From Fibrobacterota bacterium (lineage in GTDB: Bacteria; Fibrobacterota; Fibrobacteria; UBA11236): a stretch of DNA of 33,858 nucleotides. Below the pieces are notes generated by a model. It had not been told where the DNA came from and ran no database searches. It saw only the letters and a list, made by a program, of their open reading frames with translations. The position numbers and the translations under genes are program-made. The stretch lies in the NCBI GenBank assembly GCA_019509785.1, contig JAEKLQ010000073.1, positions 1 through 33,858 on the forward strand. The letters run 5' to 3'. Of the stretch, positions 23,806 through 32,373 are shown one piece after another (positions within the stretch are counted from its first letter, which is position 1; every line of letters starts with the position of its first letter).

Positions 23806-26496
23806 ATGACCATAGGATCGAAGTCGCCAAACACTGAGTTCGCCATCGACATCATGGGCAGATATGTTTGCAACTCGTTTGACGAAGCCATGGCCAACTC
23901 GAATCCCGAGTTTCGCGCGTCCGCGAAGGATGTGAACGGTAATCCTCTTCCGGCACGCGGTGATATGCGTCCATTCGACTTCATCATCATCGGCGGCGGA
24001 ACGTTCGGGGGAGCTGTCGCTGAGCACCTCCTTTTCCGCAGCGCCGCGCGCGCGGAGCGTATCCTTGTTCTTGAAGCCGGGCCATTCGCTCTGCCAGAGC
24101 ATATCCAGAATGTCCCCTCTATCTCTGGGGTGGGCGATGTATGGGGTTTCCCATGGAACGGCAACATTCCCTTTAACGGCCTCGCATTTTGCGTGGGAGG
24201 ACGCTCCGTTTTTTGGGGAGGATGGTCTCCGCGCCTACTGGATTCGGAGACTTCACCTTGGCCGAAAGCCGTGCTCGATGATTTGAATGCGACGACCCTG
24301 AAAAACGGCGACGAAGGCTACTTCCGCCAATCAGGCCGGCAGATTGGCGTCACCGAAACGAATGACTTCATCTTCGGGGAGTTGCATTTCGCCTTGCGGG
24401 ATGCGCTGTTCGGGGCATTGGAGGGGAACAAGGTCAGCGAGGCCATGGGCCTTTCCTCACTGCCGGATTCCCCGATGGTGGAGATCCTTGGCAGGGATCC
24501 TACCATAGAGGAGCTAGCACTGATGCTCGGCATCCCGGTTCCTAGTCCCCAACCCCCTAATCTGAAGAAGCAGCTACGTGATAAGCTGAAACTCGAAGCG
24601 CCGTTGGCTGTTCAAGCCCGGCCAGGTCACGGGGGCTTTTTCCCATTGAATAAGTTCAGTTCGGTACCCCTGCTCATCAAGGCCTCGCGGACCGCTAATA
24701 GCGAAGCGGGAGGGGATGATGTCCGCAAACGCCTAATGATCGTACCGCGTTGCCATGTCTCCCGTCTTAGTACGGTCAGCGACGGAATGGGAGGCAAACG
24801 CGTGGACGGCGTCCTTACCGAGCACGGGGTCATTCCCGTATCCCGCGATTGCGAAGTCATTGTCGCCCTGGGCACCATCGAGAGCACACGGCTCGCGCTG
24901 AATTCTTTCGGCCAAGACGGGCGGATCGGCGCCAACCTCATCGCCCACCTTCGCTCCAATGTCACCTTTCGCGTGCCGCGGGAAGCATTCACGGCGCTCG
25001 ATCCCAATCTACGGGCATTGCAGTCATCCGCGCTCTTCATGAAGGGACGGCATCAGTTTAAGAAGCCTGACGGATCACCGGACGGGGTGGGGCATTTCCA
25101 TTTTCAAATAACCGCGACCGGCCTGGATGCCGTCAATGCCAACTCCGAGGCCGAGCTATTCCAGAAAATCCCGGACATCGACGCGGTCAAAAGCCATCTG
25201 AACGCCAGCGACACGCACGTTATGATTACCATCCGGGCCATCGGCGAGATGCAGACGGATAATCCGGCGAGCAATATTACGCCCGATCTCAATCCCAACC
25301 AGGTCGACTTCAACGAGAGGAAGGTGTTCGTGAACCTCAATGCGAGCGACCGCGATCTCGAGTTGTGGGAAGCTATGGACGCCGCGTCCGATCAATTGGC
25401 GGCTATTTTCGCGAACGGCAGGAAGATCGATATTTTCACAGGCAATACCGGTGTATTACTGGCGCCGGGTGTCGATGCCTCGACGTACGCAGTCCACGTC
25501 CCGCACCTAAGCAAAGGCAAGAATGGACAAATCGGGAACAATCCCGATCGTCGTGACGGACTGGGAACCACCCACCACGAGGCTGGGACGCTTCGCATGG
25601 GCAGCGATCCGGCCAAATCAGTGACGAATAGCGACTGTCGTCTTCACAACGTCAGCAACGTGTACATTGCCAGCCCTGCGCTGTTCCCATCGACGGGCTC
25701 GCCGAACCCGATGCTCACCGGTATCGGCATGGCACGACGGCTCGGCGACTTCCTGCTTCCCCCGCCGCCGATTCCCTCATCCGGTGTCACGTATCTCTTC
25801 GACGGCAGCCAGAAGGCGGCCGACTTCTTCTCCAAGTGGCTGATGGCCGGAGGCGGCTCGTTCCGTATCGTGGGACGCGCTCTCATCGCCCAGCCGGGCA
25901 CGGGAGGCATCGGCCTTCTTTACTACGCCGCCCAGCAATTCGACAATTTCACGCTCGATCTCGATGTGTGCCTCCCGCATCCACGCGGAAATCAAAACGA
26001 TAACAGCGGTGTCTTCGTCCGTTTCCGCGATCCGCGAAAGCCGGAGCTGCCGGGCACGCCAGGCCCGGACGTCCCCGGGAACGCTGCGACCGTCGCCGTC
26101 GACACCGGGTATGAGATCCAAATCGATGAAGAGGGACGCGGTGATACGCGGAAGGCGGACCCTGACGGGACGTTCCCCGAGAAAGATGGCCACTTCTACA
26201 ATCGAACCGGCTCAATCTACAAGGTGAAAACAGCCGGAACGGCGCCGGGACAACAGAACTACTCGAATACGCAGAACCTACGTCACGGCGTGTGGCACCA
26301 TTTCAAGATCAAAGTTACCGATCGCACCTACGAGGTAACGCTTAACGGGCATCCCGCGACGAAGTTCAAGGCCGATCCCAACGACCCGAACGAAAAATTC
26401 CGGGGACGGAAGCATAGCGAGGATCCCGAGTCCGGTTTCATTGGTCTTCAGGTCCACACCGGAAACGTCGCTTTCGCGAATATCCGGATTGCTTGA
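23806..26496 (+). CDS. GMC-family FAD oxidoreductase fused to a DUF1080-type domain
   Basis: An 896-residue protein; AAGGAG lies 8 nt before the ATG. Residues ~55-90 hold the FAD-binding GGGTFGG (FDFIIIGGGTFGGAVAEHL) and a second-strand ILVLEAGP. CVGGRSVFWGGW (about 127-138) is the GMC flavin-loop region. The C-terminal GMC domain has the active-site THHEAGTLRMG and the closing SPALFPSTGSPNPMLTGIG (about 586-640). After a Pro-rich linker (LLPPPPIPSSG) residues ~660-896 form a DUF1080/3-keto-disaccharide-hydrolase-like concanavalin fold: LFDGSQKAADFFSKW, NSGVFVRFRDP, YEIQIDEEG, GVWHHFKIKVTDRTYEV and SGFIGLQVHTG. No signal peptide is visible. Codons look somewhat less G/C-ending than those of neighbouring genes, hinting at transfer. 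A sugar or alcohol oxidase whose keto product the second domain binds or cleaves is a plausible inference. Confidence 0.9.
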   Translation: MTIGSKSPNTEFAIDIMGRYVCNSFDEAMANSNPEFRASAKDVNGNPLPARGDMRPFDFIIIGGGTFGGAVAEHLLFRSAARAERILVLEAGPFALPEHIQNVPSISGVGDVWGFPWNGNIPFNGLAFCVGGRSVFWGGWSPRLLDSETSPWPKAVLDDLNATTLKNGDEGYFRQSGRQIGVTETNDFIFGELHFALRDALFGALEGNKVSEAMGLSSLPDSPMVEILGRDPTIEELALMLGIPVPSPQPPNLKKQLRDKLKLEAPLAVQARPGHGGFFPLNKFSSVPLLIKASRTANSEAGGDDVRKRLMIVPRCHVSRLSTVSDGMGGKRVDGVLTEHGVIPVSRDCEVIVALGTIESTRLALNSFGQDGRIGANLIAHLRSNVTFRVPREAFTALDPNLRALQSSALFMKGRHQFKKPDGSPDGVGHFHFQITATGLDAVNANSEAELFQKIPDIDAVKSHLNASDTHVMITIRAIGEMQTDNPASNITPDLNPNQVDFNERKVFVNLNASDRDLELWEAMDAASDQLAAIFANGRKIDIFTGNTGVLLAPGVDASTYAVHVPHLSKGKNGQIGNNPDRRDGLGTTHHEAGTLRMGSDPAKSVTNSDCRLHNVSNVYIASPALFPSTGSPNPMLTGIGMARRLGDFLLPPPPIPSSGVTYLFDGSQKAADFFSKWLMAGGGSFRIVGRALIAQPGTGGIGLLYYAAQQFDNFTLDLDVCLPHPRGNQNDNSGVFVRFRDPRKPELPGTPGPDVPGNAATVAVDTGYEIQIDEEGRGDTRKADPDGTFPEKDGHFYNRTGSIYKVKTAGTAPGQQNYSNTQNLRHGVWHHFKIKVTDRTYEVTLNGHPATKFKADPNDPNEKFRGRKHSEDPESGFIGLQVHTGNVAFANIRIA

Positions 26497-26573
26497 GGGA
26501 TACGCGCACCACCGGGCGAACACTTCTACGGCTGGGTAGGATTCGGCGGGTTTTCTTCGGGAAGGGCAGAAAC

Positions 26574-26630
26574 AAAAAAGGCCCTCCGAGGTTGCCCGTT
26601 CTCTAGGAGAACCAACAACTCAGAGGGCCT
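26574..26630 (-). terminator. intrinsic terminator after tRNA-Met (possibly bidirectional)
   Basis: On the minus strand AGGCCCTCTGAG (26619-26630) pairs with CTCGGAGGGCCT (26579-26590) at 11 of 12 positions, followed by TTTTTT (26574-26579). The loop contains a second perfect stem, GTTCTC/GAGAAC. The structure begins 5 nt after the tRNA CCA end. Read on the plus strand the stem is followed by AATTTT, so it may also stop transcription from the GMC gene. Confidence 0.85.
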
Positions 26631-26635
26631 AATTT

Positions 26636-26712
<77 letters not shown>

Positions 26713-26730
26713 CCGATTAGGTGTGGGGAG

Positions 26731-26759
26731 AATATAGGAGGAACCATCACTCCTGGCAA
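26731..26759 (-). promoter_or_regulatory. sigma70-type promoter of tRNA-fMet
   Basis: On the minus strand TTGCCA (26754-26759) and TATATT (26731-26736) are separated by exactly 17 nt. The predicted transcription start, near 26724, lies about 12 nt before the mature 5' end at 26712. This is the cleanest promoter in the window. Confidence 0.8.
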
Positions 26760-26996
26760 GTCCTTAGTCCTCTGGAATTTATCGACAGCAATCCGCCTTT
26801 GCCTGGGGATTCCGGCGGGATGCGGCCGAGCCGCCGTACATTTTCCTTGCCCTCATCCGGTTCCGAAGGAATATAGGCTAGTGGCTCGCTCCATGCCGGT
26901 CATGAGCCGTTCCTCTGGAACTGGACCGGCCCGTATTCGCCTGACGAGGGGGAACCTGGAAGTCCGCGGCAAGTCCCGCCCGAGATCAGTATTAGT
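26760..26996. other. intergenic stretch with no recognised gene
   Basis: Together with the promoter and dyad listed after it, this makes up the ~300-bp gap between the tRNA promoter and the SCO gene. It holds short inverted repeats (TTCCTT/AAGGAA around 26846-26873; GGCTC/GAGCC around 26883-26909) but no coding frame or RNA that I recognise. Composition changes sharply to AT-rich at about 26987. Confidence 0.5.
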
Positions 26997-27024
26997 TTGA
27001 TCTATTTATGGTTAATACTATAAA
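26997..27024 (+). promoter_or_regulatory. promoter of the SCO gene
   Basis: TTGATC (26997-27002) and TATAAA (27019-27024) are 16 nt apart inside an AT-rich island, 37 nt before the ATG at 27062. The AT-rich island stands out against the GC-rich genome. Confidence 0.6.
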
Positions 27025-27027
27025 CTT

Positions 27028-27040
27028 AATCGGTCCGATT
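27028..27040. promoter_or_regulatory. operator-like palindrome at the SCO transcription start
   Basis: AATCGGTCCGATT is a perfect palindrome around a central T, beginning 4 nt after the -10 element, where a bound repressor would block initiation. Flanking bases extend the symmetry imperfectly (CTTAATCGG ... CCGATTTTAAG). The regulator is not identified. Confidence 0.45.
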
Positions 27041-27061
27041 TTAAGTAAATTGAATTAACTA

Positions 27062-27967
27062 ATGAAGGCTCCGAAGCGCGTTGGGTGGACGGCGACCGCG
27101 GCGATTATACCCATTCTCGTATGCTCGCAGGCGTATGCCGACTTTCCCGATCCGGACTCCGTCCTGCCCGCCTCCCAATCCCTCCCCCCCGCCCTCATCG
27201 ATGTCGGGATCGATGAGCACTTGGAGAATTCGATCCCTCTGGAAGCGGAATTCCGAGATGAAGCGGACCGCCCCGTGCGCTTATCGGAATTTTTCCGGGC
27301 GGGGAAACCAGTCCTCCTCAATTTCGCGTATTACCGTTGCCCCATGCTCTGCAATCTGGTCCTGGCCGGCATGGTGGAAGCGCTGAAAAAGTCCGAATGG
27401 ACTCCCGGGAAGGAATTCGAGGTTGTGACCGTCAGCATCGACTCCAAGGAAGGCGGCGCCCAGGCGGCCGCCAAGAAGAAATCCCATATCGAAGCCCTGG
27501 GACGCCCTGAAGCCGCGTCGGGATGGCATTTCCTGACCGGCACCGACCGGCAGATAAGACGGCTTGCGGACGCCATCGGATTCCGGTACCACTATAATCC
27601 CGCAAGCGAAGACTTCTCCCACAGCGCCGCCATCTACGCCATTTCCCCTCGGGGGAAGATCTGCCGCTACTTATACGGGGTGGCCTACCCCCCTCAGGAT
27701 CTTCATCTCGCGCTGTTGGAAGCCAAGGATGGAAAGGCCTTGTCCGTGGGCGAAAAGCTCCTCTTATTCTGCTACCACTACGATGCTGACGCCAAGGGCT
27801 ATGTCCTGTTCGCCAAAAACTCCATGCGGATCGGGGGATATCTGGTCCTGGGTGCGCTGCTTTTGCTGCTAGGCGGGCTTTGGAGGCGTGAGTTGAAAAG
27901 CCGGAAGGAAAATCCGCTCCCGCGGCCCGAAGCCCGCGTCGGCAAGATTTATCGGCAAGAAGGTTAA
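27062..27967 (+). CDS. SCO1/SenC-family copper-binding thioredoxin-fold protein
   Basis: A 301-residue protein with a signal sequence (TATAAIIPILVCSQAYADF), a thioredoxin-like SCO domain at about residues 50-225 and a C-terminal transmembrane helix (about 258-274) followed by a basic tail. The copper ligands are present: C93 and C97 in YRCPMLC and H187 in EDFSHSAAIY. SCO proteins deliver copper to the CuA centre of cytochrome oxidase or act in thiol redox balance. No oxidase genes are nearby. The C-terminal anchor is unusual compared with N-anchored SCO1 but common in a bacterial subgroup found next to oxidase operons. The ATG lacks a good Shine-Dalgarno. It has its own promoter and dyad, suggesting regulation by copper or redox state. 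Confidence 0.93.
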   Translation: MKAPKRVGWTATAAIIPILVCSQAYADFPDPDSVLPASQSLPPALIDVGIDEHLENSIPLEAEFRDEADRPVRLSEFFRAGKPVLLNFAYYRCPMLCNLVLAGMVEALKKSEWTPGKEFEVVTVSIDSKEGGAQAAAKKKSHIEALGRPEAASGWHFLTGTDRQIRRLADAIGFRYHYNPASEDFSHSAAIYAISPRGKICRYLYGVAYPPQDLHLALLEAKDGKALSVGEKLLLFCYHYDADAKGYVLFAKNSMRIGGYLVLGALLLLLGGLWRRELKSRKENPLPRPEARVGKIYRQEG

Positions 27968-27974
27968 ATTAATC

Positions 27975-27989
27975 GTTAACCAGGTTAAC
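27975..27989. promoter_or_regulatory. GTTAACCAGGTTAAC palindrome between SCO and ClC
   Basis: A perfect 15-bp palindrome around a central A, 9 nt after the SCO stop codon codes end and about 75 nt before the ClC start. A further TTAA-containing half lies just upstream (GGTTAA at 27963). It has no T-run, so it is not a terminator. An operator for the ClC gene is possible. Confidence 0.4.
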
Positions 27990-28063
27990 TATCACCCAAG
28001 CAATAGATAGTTTTACCCCGGACACGGCCACATTTTTACGCCTTTGAATCGGATCCGCCCAAG

Positions 28064-29866
28064 ATGAAAGTCCGTCCTCCTGAATGGCTGAAATTCCTTC
28101 TGCTCCGGCAATATTGGCATCGCACCGGCGGAGTGCTGGGTTTCGCGGTGCTGCTCGGATTCCTGGGGGGACTGGCGGCGGCCCTCTTCAAATTCACCCT
28201 CGAGTTCGTGCAAAAGTCCGTCCTCGACCGCTTCGCGGGATTTCCCTTTTCGGAGTCCGGACATCATATCCTGCCGCATTGGCTTTTCTTCATGGTGCCA
28301 GCCGTGGGAGGGCTGCTCTCGGGATTGCTCGTCTATACCTTTGCGCCCGATGCGGCGGGCACCGGCACCGATGGCTTGATCGACGCCTTCCATAACCGCG
28401 GCGGGCACATCCCCTTCCGGGTCGCGGTGGTGAAATTCTTCGCCTCCATCATCACGCTCGGGAGCGGAGGCAGCGCCGGATACGAGGGCCCGACGGCCCA
28501 GATGGGCGGCGGCTTGGGGTCCCTGGTGGGAAGGATATTCGGGCTTCCCGATCGCGTCCGCCGCATCATGCTCCTCACGGGAACGGCGGCGGGATTGGGC
28601 GCCATATTCCACGCGCCGCTCGGAGGCGCCTTGACGGCCGCCGAAATCGTCTACCGCGAGGACTTCGAATCCCAGGGCTTCCTGCCTTTCACGATAGCGT
28701 CGGTGGTCGCTTTCACCTGCTTCTCCCTCGTTACGCATCAGCACACCACTTACCTGCATTTCCCCTTGCTTCCCTTCGCGAACGCCTCGGAGTTGATCAA
28801 CTTCGCGTTGGTAGGCCTCCTCTGCGTGCCCTTTTCCTGGATCTTCGTCCGTACTTACAGGGGCGTACAGGCGTACGCCGAAAGCCTGCGCATGCCGAAT
28901 TATCTGAAACCCGCGGTGGGTGGTTTGCTGGTAGGCCTGCTCGCCTACGCTTGCCCGCAGGCGGCCGGGACGAATTGGTCCTACTTGTCCGACGCGGTTT
29001 CCGGATCCTTCGCCTTCCATTCCCTCCTCTTCATCGCCTGCGCGAAAATACTGGCCACCTCGCTGACCATCGGCTCGGGAGGATCCGGCGGGGTTTTCGG
29101 CCCGTCCCTATTCATCGGCGGTATGCTGGGAGGCGCGGTCGGTTTCGGCTTGCAGGCACTGCACGCGTCCTGGGTCACCAACCCCGGTTCCTACGTGCTG
29201 GTAGGCATGGGGGCGTTCTTCGCTGGCGCGGCGAAAGCGCCTTTGGCGGGACTGATCATGGTATGCGAGATAACCGGGAATTACGGCCTGTTGCCGCCTC
29301 TGCTGATCGCATCCACCTTGCACCTGGCGCTTTCGCGGAAATGGTCCCTGTATTCCAGCCAGCGCCACGACAAATTCTCTTCGCCCGTCCATGAACACGC
29401 CTTGAAGGTGGACGTCCTGAAAAACATCCCTCTGCACGTGGTATTCCAGCGGGACGGGGACATGCCCATCCTGCATCCCGACTGGAAAATCAAGGAAGCC
29501 TTCGTGAAGATTGGCGCGTCCGACTGCGAAGTCTTTCCCGTGGTCGATGAATACGGCAAGCTAGCCGGATTGGTTAGCGCGGCAAGCCTGCACATGGCGG
29601 CCGCGGAATCCTCCCCGGAAAATCTGGTGCTGATCGGCGACCTGATGACGGACGATTATACGCTGACGACGGAAATGGATTTGCGCTCGGCGCTTTCCGT
29701 TTTCCTGGAGTCGAGGGCAGTCCAGCTTCCGGTCGTGGATGCCGGCGGGAACATCCTCGGGATGCTGCGGCTGCACGATATCATGACCCAGTATGATCGC
29801 CTTACCAAACCCCGCGATGGGTCGTCCGTCCTCGCCGGTAAATCTATCCCCTTCCCGGTGGAATAG
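28064..29866 (+). CDS. ClC-family chloride channel/antiporter with C-terminal CBS pair
   Basis: A 600-residue integral membrane protein moving Cl- (or exchanging it for H+) across the inner membrane. The ion-pore motifs are present: AGTGTDGLIDAFH (early GSGxP-like segment), GSGGSAGYEGPTAQ with the gating Glu (E141), and GSGGSGGVFGPSLFIGG (GxFxP motif around residue 345). More than ten hydrophobic helices fill residues 20-440. The soluble C-terminus has two CBS domains (about 460-510, FPVVDEYGKLAGLVS; about 525-590, LPVVDAGGNILGMLRLHDI), which in this family bind nucleotides and modulate activity. The canonical GREGP is GYEGP here. The gene follows SCO by 96 bp and may share regulation with it. 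Whether it is a channel or an antiporter cannot be decided by eye. Confidence 0.94.
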   Translation: MKVRPPEWLKFLLLRQYWHRTGGVLGFAVLLGFLGGLAAALFKFTLEFVQKSVLDRFAGFPFSESGHHILPHWLFFMVPAVGGLLSGLLVYTFAPDAAGTGTDGLIDAFHNRGGHIPFRVAVVKFFASIITLGSGGSAGYEGPTAQMGGGLGSLVGRIFGLPDRVRRIMLLTGTAAGLGAIFHAPLGGALTAAEIVYREDFESQGFLPFTIASVVAFTCFSLVTHQHTTYLHFPLLPFANASELINFALVGLLCVPFSWIFVRTYRGVQAYAESLRMPNYLKPAVGGLLVGLLAYACPQAAGTNWSYLSDAVSGSFAFHSLLFIACAKILATSLTIGSGGSGGVFGPSLFIGGMLGGAVGFGLQALHASWVTNPGSYVLVGMGAFFAGAAKAPLAGLIMVCEITGNYGLLPPLLIASTLHLALSRKWSLYSSQRHDKFSSPVHEHALKVDVLKNIPLHVVFQRDGDMPILHPDWKIKEAFVKIGASDCEVFPVVDEYGKLAGLVSAASLHMAAAESSPENLVLIGDLMTDDYTLTTEMDLRSALSVFLESRAVQLPVVDAGGNILGMLRLHDIMTQYDRLTKPRDGSSVLAGKSIPFPVE

Positions 29867-30023
29867 GAACCGCGGCCAGGATCGGGATTTCCGCTCCGCC
29901 GCAAGGACCCGCTTCCGGTATAGTGACGCTTCCGGAAGAGTGCCGATTTACGTCCTATCGCGGGAAAATTAGCTTAACCTCAGCCGCGCCCCTTTCCAGG
30001 CGGCTGCAGGGAGGCGAAAGCAT

Positions 30024-30554
30024 ATGACAGCGTACCGCGACCGCTTGTTCCGGGCCATCAAGCTCGATCCCGATTTGTACGAAGAAGTCGAGGCCGATCA
30101 TGAGGCCAACGGGCAGGCCGCCCTCACCGTGGTCCTTTCGAGCTTGGCGGCGGGCGTCGGCGGAGCCGTGAGCGGCGGATGGTACGGGCTGCTTCTGCAC
30201 ACCGCGGTGGCGTTGATCGGATGGGTGGTCTGGGCTTTCCTCAGCTACTTCATCGGAACGCGCTTGCTGCCGGAACACCAGACCTCGGCGGACATGGGCG
30301 AACTGCTGCGCTGCACGGGTTTCTCCAGCGCCCCGGGAATGATCCAAGTCCTGGGTTTCCTTCCCGGCCTGGGAGGGGTTATCCGGCTGGTGGCGGCCGT
30401 TTGGATGTTGGCCGCATTCGTGGTGGCGGTGCGGCAGGCCTTGGACTACACCAGTACGCTGCGGGCCTTGAGCGTATGCGCCATCGGGTGGATCATACTG
30501 ATGGGCCTCAACGTGGTTCTGTTCATGGTCAGCTTCGGGCGATTCACCTTATAG
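30024..30554 (+). CDS. Yip1-domain-like integral membrane protein
   Basis: A 176-residue protein with a short polar N-terminus (RDRLFRAIKLDPDLYEEVEAD) then about five hydrophobic helices (for example LLHTAVALIGWVVWAFLSYF, VIRLVAAVWMLAAFVVAVRQ and GWIILMGLNVVLFMVSFGRF). The order, with GTRLLPE and LLRCTGFSSAPG between helices, is like the bacterial YIP1/DUF1282 family of unknown function. GGAGG lies 9 nt before the ATG. A TATAGT (29919-29924) and a CTTCCGGAAG palindrome (29929-29938) upstream may belong to its promoter. It ends 4 nt from the end of the convergent gene at 30559. Confidence 0.8.
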   Translation: MTAYRDRLFRAIKLDPDLYEEVEADHEANGQAALTVVLSSLAAGVGGAVSGGWYGLLLHTAVALIGWVVWAFLSYFIGTRLLPEHQTSADMGELLRCTGFSSAPGMIQVLGFLPGLGGVIRLVAAVWMLAAFVVAVRQALDYTSTLRALSVCAIGWIILMGLNVVLFMVSFGRFTL

Positions 30555-30558
30555 CGGG

Positions 30559-31305
30559 TCACTCCGCCTCATCGCTTTCGGCGGCCCGGGGTCCGTCGAT
30601 TTCCAAAAGCAGATCCCGCACGGCGCGGTCGGTCTCGAGAAACAGCAATTTTTCGGATAAATGATTGAGGGCCAACCGCGTGACGTGGAAGGCTTCGCCC
30701 AGGGTCGAAAAGACCGGAGCCAGTTCCATCCGGCGGGCCAGCCAATGCCCTCCCGCCATGCGGTAATAGGCGCTGCCCAATTCCTCGTAAAAGCGGAATC
30801 CGGGGGCGGCCCGACGTTCCCGCTGGCGTTGGACGCGGCCGGGAAAAAGCCCCGCTTGGAACAAGGCGAAATTCCCGATGTGGCATTGCAAGGCGAACCG
30901 TTCCTCCTGCTCCAGTCGTTCCAAGGCTTCCAGCATCTCGTGCAAATATTCGAGCGACCCTTCCCCGTCGGCGCGGGGCTGGGCGAGCCTTTGCAACTGG
31001 GAGAACTCGGCCAACACCTCGGCCACGTAATCGGCCACGTCCCGATCCTGGATGTCGGAGCGAAGCAAGGCATGCCGCACCAGCACGTAGAAGTAAAAGT
31101 GGAGGGAAACGGAGAGGCAGCTGGGCAGGTCGAGGACGGCGCGGAACAGTCGCGGTTGATCGAGCAAGCGGTCCATGTCGTCCGCGTCCTCTAGTAAGCG
31201 GATAAGCCCGGCCGACCCGTCCGCGCGGAGCGGCAAAACCGTGGCGACAAATGCGTAATCGGCGGGAGTGAACTGCGCGCGGCAGTTGGGGCGGATAACC
31301 TTCAT
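30559..31305 (-). CDS. uncharacterised cytoplasmic helical protein
   Basis: A 248-residue protein with no signal or membrane segment, predicted mostly helical. GGAGG lies 10 nt before the ATG. Recurrent features are LIRLLEDADDMDRLLDQPRL, CLSVSLHFYFYVLVRHALL, a run FEELGSAYYRMAG-like (exactly FYEELGSAYYRMAGGHWLA) and an acidic end. I have the impression of a conserved hypothetical family in environmental Gram-negative bacteria, but I cannot name it and give no function. It faces the Yip1-like gene tail to tail with a 4-nt gap. The 5' flank (31306-31434) holds no recognised element. Confidence 0.75.
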   Translation of the reverse strand: MKVIRPNCRAQFTPADYAFVATVLPLRADGSAGLIRLLEDADDMDRLLDQPRLFRAVLDLPSCLSVSLHFYFYVLVRHALLRSDIQDRDVADYVAEVLAEFSQLQRLAQPRADGEGSLEYLHEMLEALERLEQEERFALQCHIGNFALFQAGLFPGRVQRQRERRAAPGFRFYEELGSAYYRMAGGHWLARRMELAPVFSTLGEAFHVTRLALNHLSEKLLFLETDRAVRDLLLEIDGPRAAESDEAE

Positions 31306-31434
31306 GGACCCGGATCCTCCATAGGCTAGTCACCGTCCCATCGGGTCACCGACCCGGGGAGGCTCTCTTAACTTATCGCTAAAAGACGCTCAGGAATCAA
31401 GCGAGTCCTGCGCAAATACCCCAAGAGGAACGCA

Positions 31435-32292
31435 TCAATGCGGCTCGGCCGCCCATAATTCCTGCAACTCCGCGGGGATTTTCTCGAAAACCGTCCCTAA
31501 GGCCCTGTCCAGGCGGCCATCCAAGGATTCGTCCAAATCCACGGTGGACTCGCTTTCCTCGTAATCGAGGACCCATTCGGGGCGGCCCTCCGCCACGTTC
31601 CACAGGAGCAAGTAGCAGCCCCATTCCAGGCCGCCGAGGTGCATGTTGGATCCCATGGGCTTCACCTTTACATGCACGCGGGCCGGGAGCAGCAGATGCG
31701 TCGCCCCCAGGATGCCTCCCAACTTGTCCATGCGCCGGCGCATGGGCGGATCGGTGAAGCGATCGCGCGGCCGGTAGACGACCGCTTCGCCCGGATCGGA
31801 AAGCCACTTATCCCACGGAAGGCGCAAGCTATCGAGATACGGCATCAGGTCGACCCACTTCGCCACCAAGGGATCGGAAGGGGCGACCAACTCCACATGT
31901 TGGCCCGGGAAGCGGGCTTCCATGCGCTGGCGCAAGTAATTTTCAAGATAAAATTCCATCCCGTTGGCGGAGAGCCGGTGGCAGGAATCGCACGGGAGGG
32001 TTTCCGAGTAGTCCTTTACATCGATGGGAAGAACCGCTAGGCGCATCGGCTCGCTTTGACCCGTCTTCCCCGGGACATCTGCCTTCGCCTTCTGGGCCGC
32101 GGAGGTCCGGCGATCGGCAGGCGCCGAAGGCGCTGCCGCAGGGCGCCCGTGGCCGGCCAAGGCGGGCCAGAACAATTGCCGATCGGAAAACACGGCTTTA
32201 CGCACGCTAATCTCCGCTTGGGTCTGGAAGGCCATCAGCAGCATGAGGGCCAGGGCGTGGGGCGGGCGGAAGCGAAGGAAACGGCGCGGCAT
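31435..32292 (-). CDS. secreted protein of unknown function with one CxxCH motif
   Basis: The preferred ATG at 32292 gives 285 residues starting with a good signal peptide (RPPHALALMLLMAFQTQA, cleavage likely before EISVRK); a longer reading from 32358 would hide it. The mature region has a low-complexity Ala/Pro stretch, then PIDVKDYSETLPCDSCHRLS, which contains C-D-S-C-H, the c-type heme attachment pattern. After that the chain reads as a single alpha/beta domain (FYLENYLRQRMEARFPG, LGATHLLLPARVHVKVKP, EWGCYLLLWNVAEG). A single CxxCH may be fortuitous. It lies downstream of the ChaN-like gene (82-nt gap), probably in the same operon. Confidence 0.72.
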   Translation of the reverse strand: MPRRFLRFRPPHALALMLLMAFQTQAEISVRKAVFSDRQLFWPALAGHGRPAAAPSAPADRRTSAAQKAKADVPGKTGQSEPMRLAVLPIDVKDYSETLPCDSCHRLSANGMEFYLENYLRQRMEARFPGQHVELVAPSDPLVAKWVDLMPYLDSLRLPWDKWLSDPGEAVVYRPRDRFTDPPMRRRMDKLGGILGATHLLLPARVHVKVKPMGSNMHLGGLEWGCYLLLWNVAEGRPEWVLDYEESESTVDLDESLDGRLDRALGTVFEKIPAELQELWAAEPH

Positions 32293-32373
32293 AGGATCAA
32301 AACTACTCAAGCCGGCGGCATCGGAACAATGCCTGGAAGGAAAAGCAAGGCGTCGCAAATATGATCGGGGCGG

